Assembly: GCA_023544645.1 (NCBI GenBank)
Contig: JAMJFO010000002.1
Location: 62,001 to 126,000, forward strand
Direction: 5' to 3'
Source of the DNA: Desulfobulbaceae bacterium
GTDB taxonomy: Bacteria > Desulfobacterota > Desulfobulbia > Desulfobulbales > Desulfobulbaceae
DNA length: 64,000 bases
Part shown: positions 1 to 9,200 of the stretch, piece by piece
Position numbering within the stretch: position 1 is the first letter of the stretch
Layout: each line of letters starts with the position of its first letter
Position numbers and translations under genes: made by a program
The notes under the pieces: generated by a model
The model's database searches: none
Told to the model about the DNA's origin: nothing
Seen by the model: the letters and a program-made list of their open reading frames with translations, nothing else

Positions 1-1057
1 GACTCAGTTCCCGGGTGTTGAGCATTTTCACACCGTACGTGTGAACCAGCCGGCTTCAAAGTACTATTCAACCGAAAACCTCCGTGCAATCTGTGATCTG
101 TGGGAGAAATACGGTTCCGGTATGACCAATATGCACGGATCAACCGGCGACCTTGTTCTGCTTGGAACCCGCACCGAGAATCTGGAGCCCTTTTTCTGGG
201 ATCTGACCCATGAGTTGAAACAGGATCTGGGCGGCTCCGGCTCCAACCTGCGTACACCTTCCTGCTGCCTCGGCCAGTCCCGCTGCGAGTGGGCCTGCTA
301 CGATACCCAGGAAGTTTGCTACCACCTGACCATGCACTACCAGGATGAGATTCACCGTCCGGCATTTCCCTATAAGTTTAAATTCAAATTTTCTGGCTGC
401 CCCAATGACTGTGTCGCGGCTATAGCCCGTTCCGACTTTGCCCTTATCGGGGGCTGGAAGGATGATATCCGTATCGATCAGGCAGCGGTAAAAGAATATG
501 TTGCCGGCAACTACCCCTCCAATGGCGGCGCTCACAGCGGCCGCGACTGGGGCGCTTTTGACATCAAGAAAGAAGTTCTGGACCTGTGCCCCACCGGCTG
601 CATGTGGATGGAAGGCGATGAGCTGAAGATCGACAATGCCGAATGCAACCGCTGCATGCACTGCATCAATGTTATGCCCCGCGCTCTGCGTCCGGGTAAA
701 GAAAAGGGCGCCACTGTCTGCGTCGGCGCCAAAGCCCCGATCCTTGACGGCGCCCAGTTCGCCACCATGATTATTCCTTTTGTCAAGGTTGACAAGGAAA
801 GCGAGTTCCAGGAAGTCATCGATGTCATCGAGAATATCTGGGACTGGTGGATGGAAGTTGGCAAGAACCGCGAGCGTGTTGGTGAAACCATGCAGCGTGT
901 CGGCCTGCCGACCTTTCTCAGTGTTATGGGCGTTGAACCCGTGGCTCAGCATGTAACCGAGCCCCGTTCCAATCCTTATGTATTCTGGAAGGAAGAGGAA
1001 GTTGAGGGTGGTTTTGAGCGTAACGTAGCGGAATTCAGGAAAAAACACGCTATGTAA
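1..1057 (+). CDS. dsrA: Dissimilatory sulfite reductase subunit alpha, 5'-truncated by the window
   Basis: Catalytic-complex subunit that, with DsrB, reduces sulfite in the cytoplasm, the last step of sulfate respiration. The reading frame is open from base 2 and the first visible residues (TQFPGVEHFHTVRVNQP) are already internal DsrA sequence, so the true start lies upstream; about 352 of the usual roughly 435 residues are seen. The siroheme/[4Fe-4S] pattern Cys-X5-Cys (CLGQSRC) followed by Cys-X3-Cys (CPNDC) is intact. A ferredoxin-type insert follows (CNRCMHC with LCPTGC just before it). dsrB starts 63 bp downstream and dsrD follows, which is the arrangement of reductive-type sulfate reducers. 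An internal GTG at 41 is not the start. Confidence 0.97.
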   Translation, partial: TQFPGVEHFHTVRVNQPASKYYSTENLRAICDLWEKYGSGMTNMHGSTGDLVLLGTRTENLEPFFWDLTHELKQDLGGSGSNLRTPSCCLGQSRCEWACYDTQEVCYHLTMHYQDEIHRPAFPYKFKFKFSGCPNDCVAAIARSDFALIGGWKDDIRIDQAAVKEYVAGNYPSNGGAHSGRDWGAFDIKKEVLDLCPTGCMWMEGDELKIDNAECNRCMHCINVMPRALRPGKEKGATVCVGAKAPILDGAQFATMIIPFVKVDKESEFQEVIDVIENIWDWWMEVGKNRERVGETMQRVGLPTFLSVMGVEPVAQHVTEPRSNPYVFWKEEEVEGGFERNVAEFRKKHAM

Positions 1058-1120
1058 TGTGGAACTGCTATAATAGTTTATTTTAAGCAATATATAAATT
1101 TTAGATAAGGAGGTTCTATC

Positions 1121-2260
1121 ATGGGTTACGATCCGAATAATCCGATGGAAGGAAGAATTACGGACCTTGGTCCCCCACATTACAGCAAATTCCTGCCGCC
1201 GGTTATTAAAGATAATAAAGGCAAATGGCTCTATCACGAAATCGTACAGCCCGGCGTTCTGGTTCACGTTTCTGAAACAGGCGCTGAATGCTATACCGTC
1301 CGTGCTGCATCAGCCCGCTTGATTTCCATTGAGCTGATTCGCGAGATGTGTGATATCGCCGATGCGCATTGTGACGGTTACTTGCGTTTTACCACCCGGA
1401 ACAATGTCGAGTTCATGGTTGATTCCAAGGATAAGGTTCAACCACTGCTCGACGACCTCAAAGGACGCGGCAACAAGTTTCCGGTGGGCGGCACCGGCGC
1501 CTGTGTGACCAATATCGTTCATACCCAGGGTTGGGTTCACTGCCATACTCCGGCAACCGATGCTTCCGGTCCGGTCAAGGCTGTTATGGACGAACTGTTC
1601 GAGTATTTCGGTTCAATGAAGCTGCCGGCCCAGGTCCGTATTGCCCTGGCCTGTTGCCTGAACATGTGCGGCGCCGTGCACGCATCTGATATCGCCCTGC
1701 TTGGCGTTCACCGCAAGCCGCCGATGATTGATCATGAACGCATCAGCGGTGTGTGTGAGCTGCCGCTGGCCATCGCCGCCTGTCCGCTGGGAGCCATTAA
1801 ACCGGCCAAGGCAGAGGTGAACGGCGAGGAAGTGAAGTCGCTCAAGGTCAACGTCGATCGGTGTATGTTCTGTGGTAACTGCTACACGATGTGCCCGGCC
1901 ATGCCCCTTGCTGATCCCGATGGTGACGGTATCGCCATACTGGTCGGTGGTAAGGTTTCCAACGCAAAATCTGCCCCGAAATTTTCCAAGATGGTTATTC
2001 CGTTCCTGCCGAACAACACACCCCGTTTTCCGGAAGTTGTTTCAGCAGTGAAAAACATTCTCGAAGTGTATGCTAAAGATGCCCATAAGTACGAGCGTGT
2101 CGGCGAATGGGCCGAGCGCATCGGCTGGGAGAAGTTCTTCGAGAAATGCAATATTCCGTTTACCGACAAATGTGTTGACGATTATCGCCTTGCATATACA
2201 ACCTGGCGAACCACTACACAGTTCAAGTATACCAGCGCCACAGACGCGTATACCAAATAA
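1121..2260 (+). CDS. dsrB: Dissimilatory sulfite reductase subunit beta
   Basis: Second catalytic subunit of the alpha2beta2 sulfite reductase. The 379-residue length is normal for DsrB. The start ATG is preceded by a strong Shine-Dalgarno sequence (AAGGAGG). The siroheme-region cysteines are visible in [10 protein letters not shown] and ACCLNMCG, and a ferredoxin-like motif [12 protein letters not shown] lies in the second half. The C-terminal part ([19 protein letters not shown]) matches the DsrAB-type tail. It sits between dsrA and dsrD in one operon; the 86-bp gap to dsrD contains a strong hairpin that may set different message levels for dsrAB and dsrD. Confidence 0.98.
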   Translation: MGYDPNNPMEGRITDLGPPHYSKFLPPVIKDNKGKWLYHEIVQPGVLVHVSETGAECYTVRAASARLISIELIREMCDIADAHCDGYLRFTTRNNVEFMVDSKDKVQPLLDDLKGRGNKFPVGGTGACVTNIVHTQGWVHCHTPATDASGPVKAVMDELFEYFGSMKLPAQVRIALACCLNMCGAVHASDIALLGVHRKPPMIDHERISGVCELPLAIAACPLGAIKPAKAEVNGEEVKSLKVNVDRCMFCGNCYTMCPAMPLADPDGDGIAILVGGKVSNAKSAPKFSKMVIPFLPNNTPRFPEVVSAVKNILEVYAKDAHKYERVGEWAERIGWEKFFEKCNIPFTDKCVDDYRLAYTTWRTTTQFKYTSATDAYTK

Positions 2261-2277
2261 CCGGGATAGTATTTTCA

Positions 2278-2311
2278 AAGCCCGGCTTCTCCTGAAGGGG
2301 AAGCCGGGCTT
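2278..2311 (+). promoter_or_regulatory. Intercistronic hairpin between dsrB and dsrD
   Basis: An 11-bp perfect inverted repeat (AAGCCCGGCTT at 2278-2288, AAGCCGGGCTT at 2301-2311) is extended inward by about four more pairs, one of them G-U, to a TGAA tetraloop, giving a stem of about 15 bp. No T-tract follows, so it is not a canonical intrinsic terminator. It lies 36 bp before the dsrD ATG and leaves the dsrD ribosome-binding site (AAAAGGAGG) free. An mRNA-processing or stabilising role for the dsrAB message is inference. Confidence 0.7.
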
Positions 2312-2346
2312 CTCACCTTCAAACTCACCTATAAAAGGAGGCCATT

Positions 2347-2589
2347 ATGGCTATGAGTAAAGAAGAATTGAAGGAAGCGATCGTCAAGAAAGCTCTAAAT
2401 GCGCCCAAGCCTCAGTTGTATATCAAGGATTTCTATGCATGTGATCCTGACTCCAAACCACGGGTAATCAAGAATGTGGCAAACGAATTGGTACGGGAAG
2501 GAAAACTGACTTTCTGGTCTTCCGGATCAACGACCATGTATGCGGCCAAAGGTCGTGCGCAAAACGAAGAAGGGAAAAAAGGTGAATAA
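2347..2589 (+). CDS. dsrD: DsrD, small winged-helix regulator of sulfite reductase
   Basis: An 80-residue protein with the DsrD sequence pattern: an N-terminal helix rich in Glu/Lys, a core with YIKDFYACDPDSKPR, and a wing region LVREGKLTFWSSGSTTMY. DsrD is a winged-helix protein found with dsrAB in sulfite-reducing lineages and is reported to activate DsrAB allosterically rather than to bind DNA. The start is set by a strong AAAAGGAGG placed 6 bp upstream. A second in-frame ATG two codons later is also possible. An intrinsic terminator 40 bp downstream closes the dsr operon. dsrC and dsrMKJOP are not in this window. Confidence 0.96.
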   Translation: MAMSKEELKEAIVKKALNAPKPQLYIKDFYACDPDSKPRVIKNVANELVREGKLTFWSSGSTTMYAAKGRAQNEEGKKGE

Positions 2590-2611
2590 TTAACTTTATT
2601 ATTTTACTTTG

Positions 2612-2809
2612 TTATAGACCTTCAGAAGCAGAGACCACCTGGTCTCTGTTTTTTTTTTGAAAACGTGACTCTATACCAAAATCAGCCGCAATAGTGTACA
2701 CAACCTGAATTTTATGCATATCTGTAATTTTGAACCAATGTGCGGAATCCGGGTTGGTCAGAGATAAGATATCTTCGCGGAGTTTATACCCTGCAAGGGT
2801 ACTCGACAT
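2612..2809 (-). CDS. Doubtful 65-aa ORF convergent with dsrD
   Basis: A minus-strand frame from an ATG at 2809 gives a 65-residue, fairly natural-looking soluble sequence (includes GYKLREDILSLTNPDSAHW and AADFGIESRFQ). It has no visible Shine-Dalgarno sequence, no recognised family, and its 3' end reads through the dsrD terminator. The frame also continues open upstream into the birA antisense strand. It could be a gene remnant or chance. It is listed because this 280-bp gap otherwise holds only the terminator. Confidence 0.12.
   Translation of the reverse strand: MSSTLAGYKLREDILSLTNPDSAHWFKITDMHKIQVVYTIAADFGIESRFQKKNRDQVVSASEGL
2629..2658 (+). terminator. Intrinsic terminator after dsrD
   Basis: A perfect 8-bp stem (CAGAGACC / GGTCTCTG) with a 4-nt loop (ACCT) is followed at once by ten T residues (2649-2658). 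This is a textbook Rho-independent terminator 40 bp after the dsrD stop codon and marks the end of the dsrABD transcript. Confidence 0.93.
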
Positions 2810-2873
2810 GACAGCAGGTACGATATGTTTGTAAAAAATTTCAGCTGAGTTTGAGTAAGAGCCATTTTCGAAA

Positions 2874-3656
2874 ATGATGGAAGCCTCCGGAAAAGAGTTC
2901 GAGATTATTCGATATCCGCTGGTTGATTCGACAAATCGACTGGCCCTGGTGATCGGGTCGCAAAACGTTGCCCACGGAACTGTCATTGTGGCTGACCGGC
3001 AGTCAGGCGGGCAGGGGAGAAATGCGCGAAGTTTTTCTTCTCCCCACGGTGGATTGTATCTGTCGGCAATCCTACGCCCGCAACTGCCAATTGATGATCT
3101 TCCTCTTGTTACCCTTGCCGCAGGGGTTGCCTGCGCTGAGGCGGTTGAAACCTTCACGGGAGTCCGTGTTCTGCTGAAGTGGCCCAATGACATGTACCAT
3201 CAAGGGAGGAAGGTCGGCGGCATACTTACAGAGGCAGCTCCCTACCAGTTGAGCGACGGCGTGCCATTTGTTGTGGTGGGCATCGGGCTCAATGTCAACA
3301 CTTCCTTTGAATCTTTCTCCAAACCATTGCAGGATATTGCAACATCCTTATATTGTATCACAGGTCAGCAATATGTTATGGATGATCTGCTCATTTCTCT
3401 GATACGTAGGCTACTGGTCGAGGTAGCCTTGCTCTGTGAAAGTCCGGGCAAAGTTCTTGAACACTGGCAAGAGCGTGATTTACTGCGGGGCAGGAATCTC
3501 TGTTGGGTGGAGCATGATGGAAGGCGTGTGTTTGGTGTCGGTGGCGGGCTGCTGGACGACGGCAGGTACCGTTTGACGACATCTGATGGAGAAATATATT
3601 CCGTGCTGGCAGGTGATATTGAGATAACCGATATTGATGGGCAATCGATAAAGTGA
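2874..3656 (+). CDS. birA: Biotin--[acetyl-CoA-carboxylase] ligase, single-domain type
   Basis: Makes biotinyl-5'-AMP and transfers biotin to a lysine on carboxylase carrier domains in the cytoplasm. The 260-residue protein shows the biotin/ATP loop GGQGRNARSF (residues 45-54), the KWPND motif (102-106) and the catalytic-region lysine in GRKVGGIL (111-118), then the small C-terminal SH3-like domain (from about residue 205). The N-terminal DNA-binding domain of E. coli BirA is absent, so it should be a ligase only and not a repressor. Two ATGs (2874 and 2877) are possible and the ribosome-binding site is weak. The stop overlaps the GTG start of the next gene by 4 bp, indicating translational coupling. 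Confidence 0.95.
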   Translation: MMEASGKEFEIIRYPLVDSTNRLALVIGSQNVAHGTVIVADRQSGGQGRNARSFSSPHGGLYLSAILRPQLPIDDLPLVTLAAGVACAEAVETFTGVRVLLKWPNDMYHQGRKVGGILTEAAPYQLSDGVPFVVVGIGLNVNTSFESFSKPLQDIATSLYCITGQQYVMDDLLISLIRRLLVEVALLCESPGKVLEHWQERDLLRGRNLCWVEHDGRRVFGVGGGLLDDGRYRLTTSDGEIYSVLAGDIEITDIDGQSIK

Positions 3657-4666
3657 ATTTGGATTCGACATCGTTTCCGGCCCTGGTTGTGCGAGAACAG
3701 GGAGACGGGACATTTACCAGAAGCATTGAGCAGCGGCAGATTAATGATCTTCCCGCCGGCGACGTTGTTGTTCAGGTTGAGTATTCATCGCTGAACTATA
3801 AGGATGCCTTGTCGGCCTCGGGAAATCGAGGCGTGACTAAAAAATATCCACATACTCCAGGGATCGATGCTGCCGGGACCGTTATTTGGAGCAGCGCCGA
3901 TTCATTTCTGCCTGGTGACCAGGTGGTGGTCAGTGGTTATGATCTGGGCATGAATACAGCCGGCGGGTTTGGCAGATTTATCCGGGTTCCGTCGGATTGG
4001 GTAATGCGCAGGCCATCATCGTTGTCCGCCTTGAAAAGTATGCAGATCGGCACTGCCGGCTTTACAGCAGCCCAATCCGTGATGGCTTTGCAGGCGATGG
4101 GAGTGGAGCCTGATCAGGGCCCGGTCCTGGTTACCGGAGCGAGCGGTGGTGTGGGGTCCGTTGCCGTGGCCCTGCTCAAGGAACTGGGGTTCACTGTTGT
4201 TGCTGCTACCGGCAAGGAAGCGGAACAACCCCTGCTGAGGAAACTCGGGGCAGAGGATTTTCTCAGTCGCGAACAGGCCGCCATCGGAAGTAACCGAATG
4301 CTGCTTCGGGAAAGATGGGCAGGCGCCGTTGATACTGTTGGCGGACCAATTCTTGCCACTGTCATAAAGTCGACAAAATACGATGGAACCGTGACCTGCT
4401 GCGGCAATGCAGCATCAGGCGACCTGCCGCTCAACGTCTATCCTTTTATCCTGCGTGGGGTGAAGCTGATCGGAATAGATTCCGCACGCTGTCCCATGAG
4501 CCGGAGGAAGGAGATCTGGCGGAAAATGGCCGATGAATGGGACATGCAGTTTCTTGATGAAATCAGCCGCACAGTGGGGTTGCTTGAACTTGACGAGGTA
4601 ATTGACCGGATGCTGCTGGGCATGGTCAGAGGTCGGACGGTAATTGACCTTGGGGAGGGAGCATGA
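3653..4666 (+). CDS. acuI: YhdH/AcuI-type zinc-free medium-chain reductase (acrylyl-CoA reductase family)
   Basis: A 337-residue NADPH-dependent oxidoreductase of the MDR superfamily. The N-terminal GroES-like domain has SSLNYKDALSASG and PHTPGIDAAGTV, and the Rossmann domain has the cofactor motif GASGGVGSVA. These patterns match the YhdH/AcuI family, whose studied members reduce acrylyl-CoA to propionyl-CoA. No zinc-ligand set typical of alcohol dehydrogenases is evident. The start is a GTG overlapping the birA stop by 4 bp, and the end overlaps kdsD by 4 bp, so the three genes form a tight operon without an obvious shared pathway. The physiological substrate is not shown by context. Confidence 0.85.
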   Translation: MNLDSTSFPALVVREQGDGTFTRSIEQRQINDLPAGDVVVQVEYSSLNYKDALSASGNRGVTKKYPHTPGIDAAGTVIWSSADSFLPGDQVVVSGYDLGMNTAGGFGRFIRVPSDWVMRRPSSLSALKSMQIGTAGFTAAQSVMALQAMGVEPDQGPVLVTGASGGVGSVAVALLKELGFTVVAATGKEAEQPLLRKLGAEDFLSREQAAIGSNRMLLRERWAGAVDTVGGPILATVIKSTKYDGTVTCCGNAASGDLPLNVYPFILRGVKLIGIDSARCPMSRRKEIWRKMADEWDMQFLDEISRTVGLLELDEVIDRMLLGMVRGRTVIDLGEGA

Positions 4667-5634
4667 CCGTTGAACTGGCCAGGGAGGTCTTGAGCATTGA
4701 GATAGAAGGTCTTGAAGCAGTCAGGGCTCGTCTCGGCCGGGAGTTTGAACAGGCCGTTGCTTTGATCATGGACTGCCCGAGCCGTCTGGTTATCACCGGT
4801 ATCGGCAAATCCGGTATTATAGGGCAGAAAATTGCAGCAACCTTGAACTCAACTGGTACGCCATCTTTTTTTCTGCATCCCGTCGAGGCCATGCACGGTG
4901 ACCTGGGCATGGTTTCTTCTTCGGATGTGATCCTGGCGATATCCTATTCAGGGGAAACTGGTGAACTCAACAGCCTGTTGTCAAACCTCAAGGGCCGTTC
5001 TGTCCGGATCATCGCCATGACCGGTAACCCCGGATCAACGCTGGGCGCCTGTGCGGATGCTGTCCTCAACGTCAGTGTTCCCCGGGAAGCCTGTCCCCTG
5101 GGACTGGCGCCAACATCAAGCACTACCGCCGCTCTTGCCCTCGGGGACGCCCTGGCAGTATCGCTGCTCAAACGCAAGCAGTTCAAGGCCGAGGATTTCA
5201 GGCGCAATCATCCCGGCGGGAGCCTGGGTGAGCGTCTCAAAGTTGCCGTTGAAGAGGTGATGCTTGTTGGAGGAAAGATCCCCCTGGTGCATGACAGGGC
5301 AACGGTATCGGAAGCGGTTGCCGAGCTTAACGACAAGAATCTGGGCGCGGTGCTGGTCGTAAATGATGAAGGTCTGTTGCAGGGAATTATCACTGACGGC
5401 GATGTTCGAAGGCTGGTGCTGCGCAACACAGGTATCGACACCCTGGATCTTGGCAATGTGATGACAACAGAACCGTTAACCATAAGCGGCGGCCTTCTGG
5501 CCGCTGATGCCCTGAGCATCATGCAGCGCCACGAAATCACGGTTCTGCCGGTCGTAGACGAAATAAAGAGGCTGCAGGGGATTCTCCATTTGCATGAACT
5601 GTTGGGAAAAGGAGAATTCAGGTTTTTAATTTAG
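4663..5634 (+). CDS. kdsD: D-arabinose-5-phosphate isomerase (KdsD/KpsF/GutQ family)
   Basis: Interconverts ribulose-5-phosphate and arabinose-5-phosphate, the first step toward Kdo for lipopolysaccharide. The 323-residue protein has an N-terminal SIS sugar-phosphate isomerase domain (ITGIGKSGIIGQKIAATL, then SYSGETGEL and the Ser-rich LAPTSSTTAALALGDAL) followed by the linker HPGGSLGERL and two CBS domains (about residues 205-320). This architecture and length are standard for KdsD. ATG overlaps the preceding stop (ATGA). No other Kdo genes are adjacent. The presence of lipopolysaccharide precursor enzymes agrees with a Gram-negative host. Confidence 0.94.
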   Translation: MTVELAREVLSIEIEGLEAVRARLGREFEQAVALIMDCPSRLVITGIGKSGIIGQKIAATLNSTGTPSFFLHPVEAMHGDLGMVSSSDVILAISYSGETGELNSLLSNLKGRSVRIIAMTGNPGSTLGACADAVLNVSVPREACPLGLAPTSSTTAALALGDALAVSLLKRKQFKAEDFRRNHPGGSLGERLKVAVEEVMLVGGKIPLVHDRATVSEAVAELNDKNLGAVLVVNDEGLLQGIITDGDVRRLVLRNTGIDTLDLGNVMTTEPLTISGGLLAADALSIMQRHEITVLPVVDEIKRLQGILHLHELLGKGEFRFLI

Positions 5635-5651
5635 GAAACCATGGATTAGAA

Positions 5652-5852
5652 ATGTGTCAGATCAGTGTAGTTATAGAGAATAACGGGGACCAGGAAGGGG
5701 TTATGGACAACGTAACCTCGCTGCAGGTTACCGATGAAGGAGTGGTGTTGACAACCTTTTTTGAAGAGCCGCTGTCTGTTCCGGATGTGGTTATATCCAG
5801 GATTGATTTTCTCGGGGGCAAGGTTGTTCTCAACCGGGAACAGAAAAAATAA
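5652..5852 (+). CDS. cooT: CooT-family nickel-binding protein
   Basis: A 66-residue protein starting MCQISVV, with the invariant Cys2 that is the nickel ligand in CooT dimers, followed by a small beta-rich body ending in FLGGKVVLNREQKK. CooT is an accessory protein first described for maturation of Ni-containing carbon monoxide dehydrogenase; many sulfate reducers carry stand-alone members. It lies 17 bp after kdsD and 28 bp before a His-rich small protein. That pairing suggests a shared role in nickel handling (inference). Confidence 0.8.
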   Translation: MCQISVVIENNGDQEGVMDNVTSLQVTDEGVVLTTFFEEPLSVPDVVISRIDFLGGKVVLNREQKK

Positions 5853-5880
5853 TGATAATAAGCAATCTGGTGTTGATGAA

Positions 5881-6126
5881 ATGAATGATCTGGAGAAGCT
5901 GCGGGTTATTCTCCCGCATTGGATAGAGCACAATATCGGTCATGGCCGGGAATTTGCAAAATGGGCATCAACCATGGATATAGCGGGTGAAAAGGAACTT
6001 GCCGGTTTATTGCAAAAGGCCGAGTCCTTTCTGCAGTCCGCGGATGCTGTTTTAAAGGAAGCTCTTGCCAGGGCAGGTGGTGAAATAACGGACGGCGGTC
6101 ATCACCATCATCATCACGGACATTGA
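5881..6126 (+). CDS. Small protein with His-rich C-terminus, probably metal-binding
   Basis: An 81-residue helical protein starting MNDLEKLRVILPHWIEHN and ending GGHHHHHHGH. The N-terminal part has additional histidines (HWIEHNIGHGREF). Such helical proteins with a terminal His run occur next to CooT-like genes and probably bind nickel, but I know no assigned reaction. The frame stays open upstream through cooT, so the exact start is uncertain; ATG 5881 is chosen because it follows the cooT stop and begins the conserved-looking segment. The His run is natural and not a cloning tag: it is encoded by mixed CAT/CAC codons and followed by GH. Confidence 0.75.
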   Translation: MNDLEKLRVILPHWIEHNIGHGREFAKWASTMDIAGEKELAGLLQKAESFLQSADAVLKEALARAGGEITDGGHHHHHHGH

Positions 6127-6133
6127 TCCTGAC

Positions 6134-6212
6134 CCGGTCCTGTCAATGGGCAGACGGACCGGAACTCCCGCGGCGAATACATTGGTTGAAATTCATACAA
6201 GAACCGGGAGTT
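6134..6212. terminator. Possible hairpins in the convergent gap 6127-6236
   Basis: Two inverted repeats lie between convergent genes: CCGGTCC (6134-6140) with GGACCGG (6156-6162), and AACTCCCG (6163-6170) with CGGGAGTT (6205-6212). Neither is followed by a T-tract, so Rho-independent termination is only a guess. Confidence 0.3.
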
Positions 6213-6236
6213 GACGGGGGCAAATCCTGCTCCCCT

Positions 6237-9200
6237 TTATTCCGGCTGCATATCTTCAATTTTTCCTGAATAGAGTTCCCATTTGTCTTTGCTCAGGTCA
6301 TGCTGATAGTAGAGCTCGAGGCGGAAGAAGCTTCCCTGTTTCAGTTCCCTGCAGCTCAGGTTGAAAAACATGATGTCGTCATCCCGCTTTATGAAGCGCA
6401 CTTTCGGGTTGCGGAGTTCAGATGACCTTGCCGAAGGATAATTGTCGCGAAAGATCTCTTCATAATTATCCAGGAGCCATTTTTCTTTTTGGCTGATCAG
6501 CAGTTGGTTTTTTATTTCGGTGGTTTGGGTCCGGGCATCATCGAGGATCGCAGCGAGGGTTTCATCATCTGTGAATGGACTGTTTTCGATGAGGTCCACG
6601 ATGGTCTGATAATGTTCTACGGTTTTGTCCAGAGCGGCTTCAGCCCTGTTGGCCGCGACCCCGGCCTGTTCCCTGGCTACGTGGGTGGTCAAAATCGTTT
6701 TCTTGATTTTTTGTATGTTGTTCTCCCCTTCCTGGCCGAGAATACCTCTATTTTTTTCCAACAGGGCAACTGCATCGTTGTAGGTTTCAAGAGCAATGTC
6801 CCACTCCTTATTCTCATATGCTTTTTTTGCTGCGGCAAGTCTGAAATAGAGGTGTGACTGAATCAGCAGCTTGCGGATTTCTGTTTTCTCATTTTCCGGA
6901 ACGATATGCGGATGCGCATCCAGAACCGTCAGTGCGTTCTGGAACGCGTTGATGGATTCCTGCCATTTTGAGTTGTTTATCGCCTTCAGCCCTTCCTGGT
7001 GGTTATAACGGTACGAAGAGACGGCCAGGCGGTCGGCTATAGCACTCTGTTTCTCCGGCGATGAAATGTTTTTGCTCAGTTCCAGGGCGCTCAGGTAAGC
7101 TTTTTCCGCATTGAGCCAGTCCTGTTTGTCCTCGAATTGTTGCGCCTGGCTCAATGATATTTCCAGGCGAAGTTCGTGCACCCGGCGGGAAATGGTGTTG
7201 GCCTGTTCAGTAAAACCGGCTTTATCAGCGTAGGGGAGAGATTTTTCATAGGCAATGACTGCCTGGCCAGGATTCCCGGCTTTCAGCAGCCCTTCCGCTT
7301 GATCCTTGTGGATGTTGAATTGATCAATGGCCTTGGCCGTCTCTACACTTACATACTGGTCACCGTACAAGACCCGGCCCTGCAGGCCCTCTTTGAAGAT
7401 GCTGGAGCCGGCGATTTCCTGAATTCTGTCGGTGATGGTATCCTTTTTCGTGCCATGGAATATGATAACGTTTTCCAAAGCGGATCTTGCGGCATCAAGT
7501 TCTTTCTGGGCATTCTTGAATTCCTTCCTGTTGACAAGCTGTTCCGCGTGCTGCAAGCTGTTCCCGGCAAGTTGGACATTCCTGGAGCCGCTCTGATAAA
7601 TGTATACCGCTCCAGCCCCTATGCCGCAGAGCAGGAAAGCCAGTATCAGGGTGACAACAAGCCGTGCCGGCACTTTGGATCTGGGCCGGCGACGTTTTTT
7701 CTTTATTGTTCCGCTATCTTTTTCTGCAGCTGCTCCGGGTTTGCCTGCCGGCGTCTGCTCCGTCACTTTTTCGTCCGCAGTTCTGTCGGATTTTTTCATT
7801 CCCCCGGCCATCATTGATTCCCGTATACGGTTTCGTGAAAAATCAAGGCCGGGAAAATCAATTGCGATGTTGGCAACGAGATCAAGAATGATGCCTGCTT
7901 TTTCGAGCTCCCCTTTTTGCTCATGCTTATCCGCTTTTTTATACAATTCCTCTGCCTCGCCGATGGCGTCGGTAATGGTCAGCTCAAGCTCTTTCCTGTC
8001 AGGGAGCGAATCCGGATCATGGAGTTCGGCCAGCGCTTTTTTGGCGGAATATATTTGTTTCTGATCAATAAGCGACCGGATGAGAGTGGAGTTTTCGGCG
8101 GGCTTGCCGATCGAGGCGAAATCTTCGTCAAGACTGAGAGCAGAAAGTATTTTTTCCTCATCCCCGGCGGTTTCGGCGGCTTCGGCTGTCTCGTCTTCGT
8201 TTGCTGCCTTGTCATCTTCGGCTTCCAGGCCGGACAGATCAACAGTCTCCTCACTGTCCATGCTCATGGATTCCTCGGTCATGTCGAAATCAAGAGCTGT
8301 TTCCTCCTTTTCAAGACCGGCAAGATCATCCAGCAGTATATCAACAGAGTCAGCTTCTTCAGGTTCGGTAAAAGATTCTTCCTCAAAAGCTGAAGACATG
8401 TCGGTGGAGTCAAATTCCGTTTTCGTTTCCGCGGCTGTGTCCGCCGGCGGTTCCTCGGTATCCAGATCAAACAGATCTTCGGTGGAAGAAGCTACGTCGC
8501 CTGGTTCTTCAGCCTCAGATTCGTCAGCCAGGTCAAAGGAGATGTCATCTTGTATTTCATCTGCTTCAAGGCCGAAGAGATCATCGATTTCATCGTCTCC
8601 GCTGTCCTGAAAATCAAATGGTTCTGTTGCATTATCTTCGCCAGTGTCAAAGGTGAGGTCGTCGCCGGAATCTTCCTCGATGTCAAAAGAAATTTCATCT
8701 CCCGATTCCCCGGATTCTTCATCTTCATCAAAAGAGAAGTCAATATCGTCCTTGAGGATATCCAGATCTGCGGCTGGAACAAATGCGTGCTCCGGTTCGG
8801 CTTGCGTGGGTGATGCTTCCGTCATTTCCTCTTCCTCATCCCGGGGTTCCAGGAGGTCAAAAGGAAGCCATGATTTACGCTCCTCGAACCAATCGAAAGC
8901 ATTCTGGTTAAAGGGTTCTTCTTTAGTGTAGTGATTGCCGCAGATCATCTTGCCGATATGAATGATCAGGTCGGCCAATGAATGGTTTTCCTGCCAGAAA
9001 TCGGCGATACGGATGGCGTCCGGATCGATGTCGGGATGAAATATCGGGGTGATGGGTTTGGCTGTCGGGGGGAAATGGGGGTAGCCGAAAGGCAGGGTTA
9101 TGTGCACCTGATGCTTGTTGTCCGGAGAAGCCGTGCCATCGGAGTTTGTCCGATAACCCTTGATGGTATATTCAATGTCATATTGGTCAGGAGGGTCGCC

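Noticed and set aside
140-1267. 375-aa minus-strand ORF
   Set aside because: It lies antisense to dsrA and the dsrA-dsrB gap, has no recognisable domain, and dsrA in the other strand is beyond doubt.
6100-6126. His6 run as a cloning artefact
   Set aside because: The run is followed by Gly-His, uses mixed His codons and sits at the end of a protein that is His-rich throughout, next to a nickel protein.
8080-8610. 176-aa Ser-rich plus-strand ORF
   Set aside because: It is the reverse complement of the acidic linker of the E2-like protein; runs of Asp/Glu codons read as Ser-rich on the other strand.
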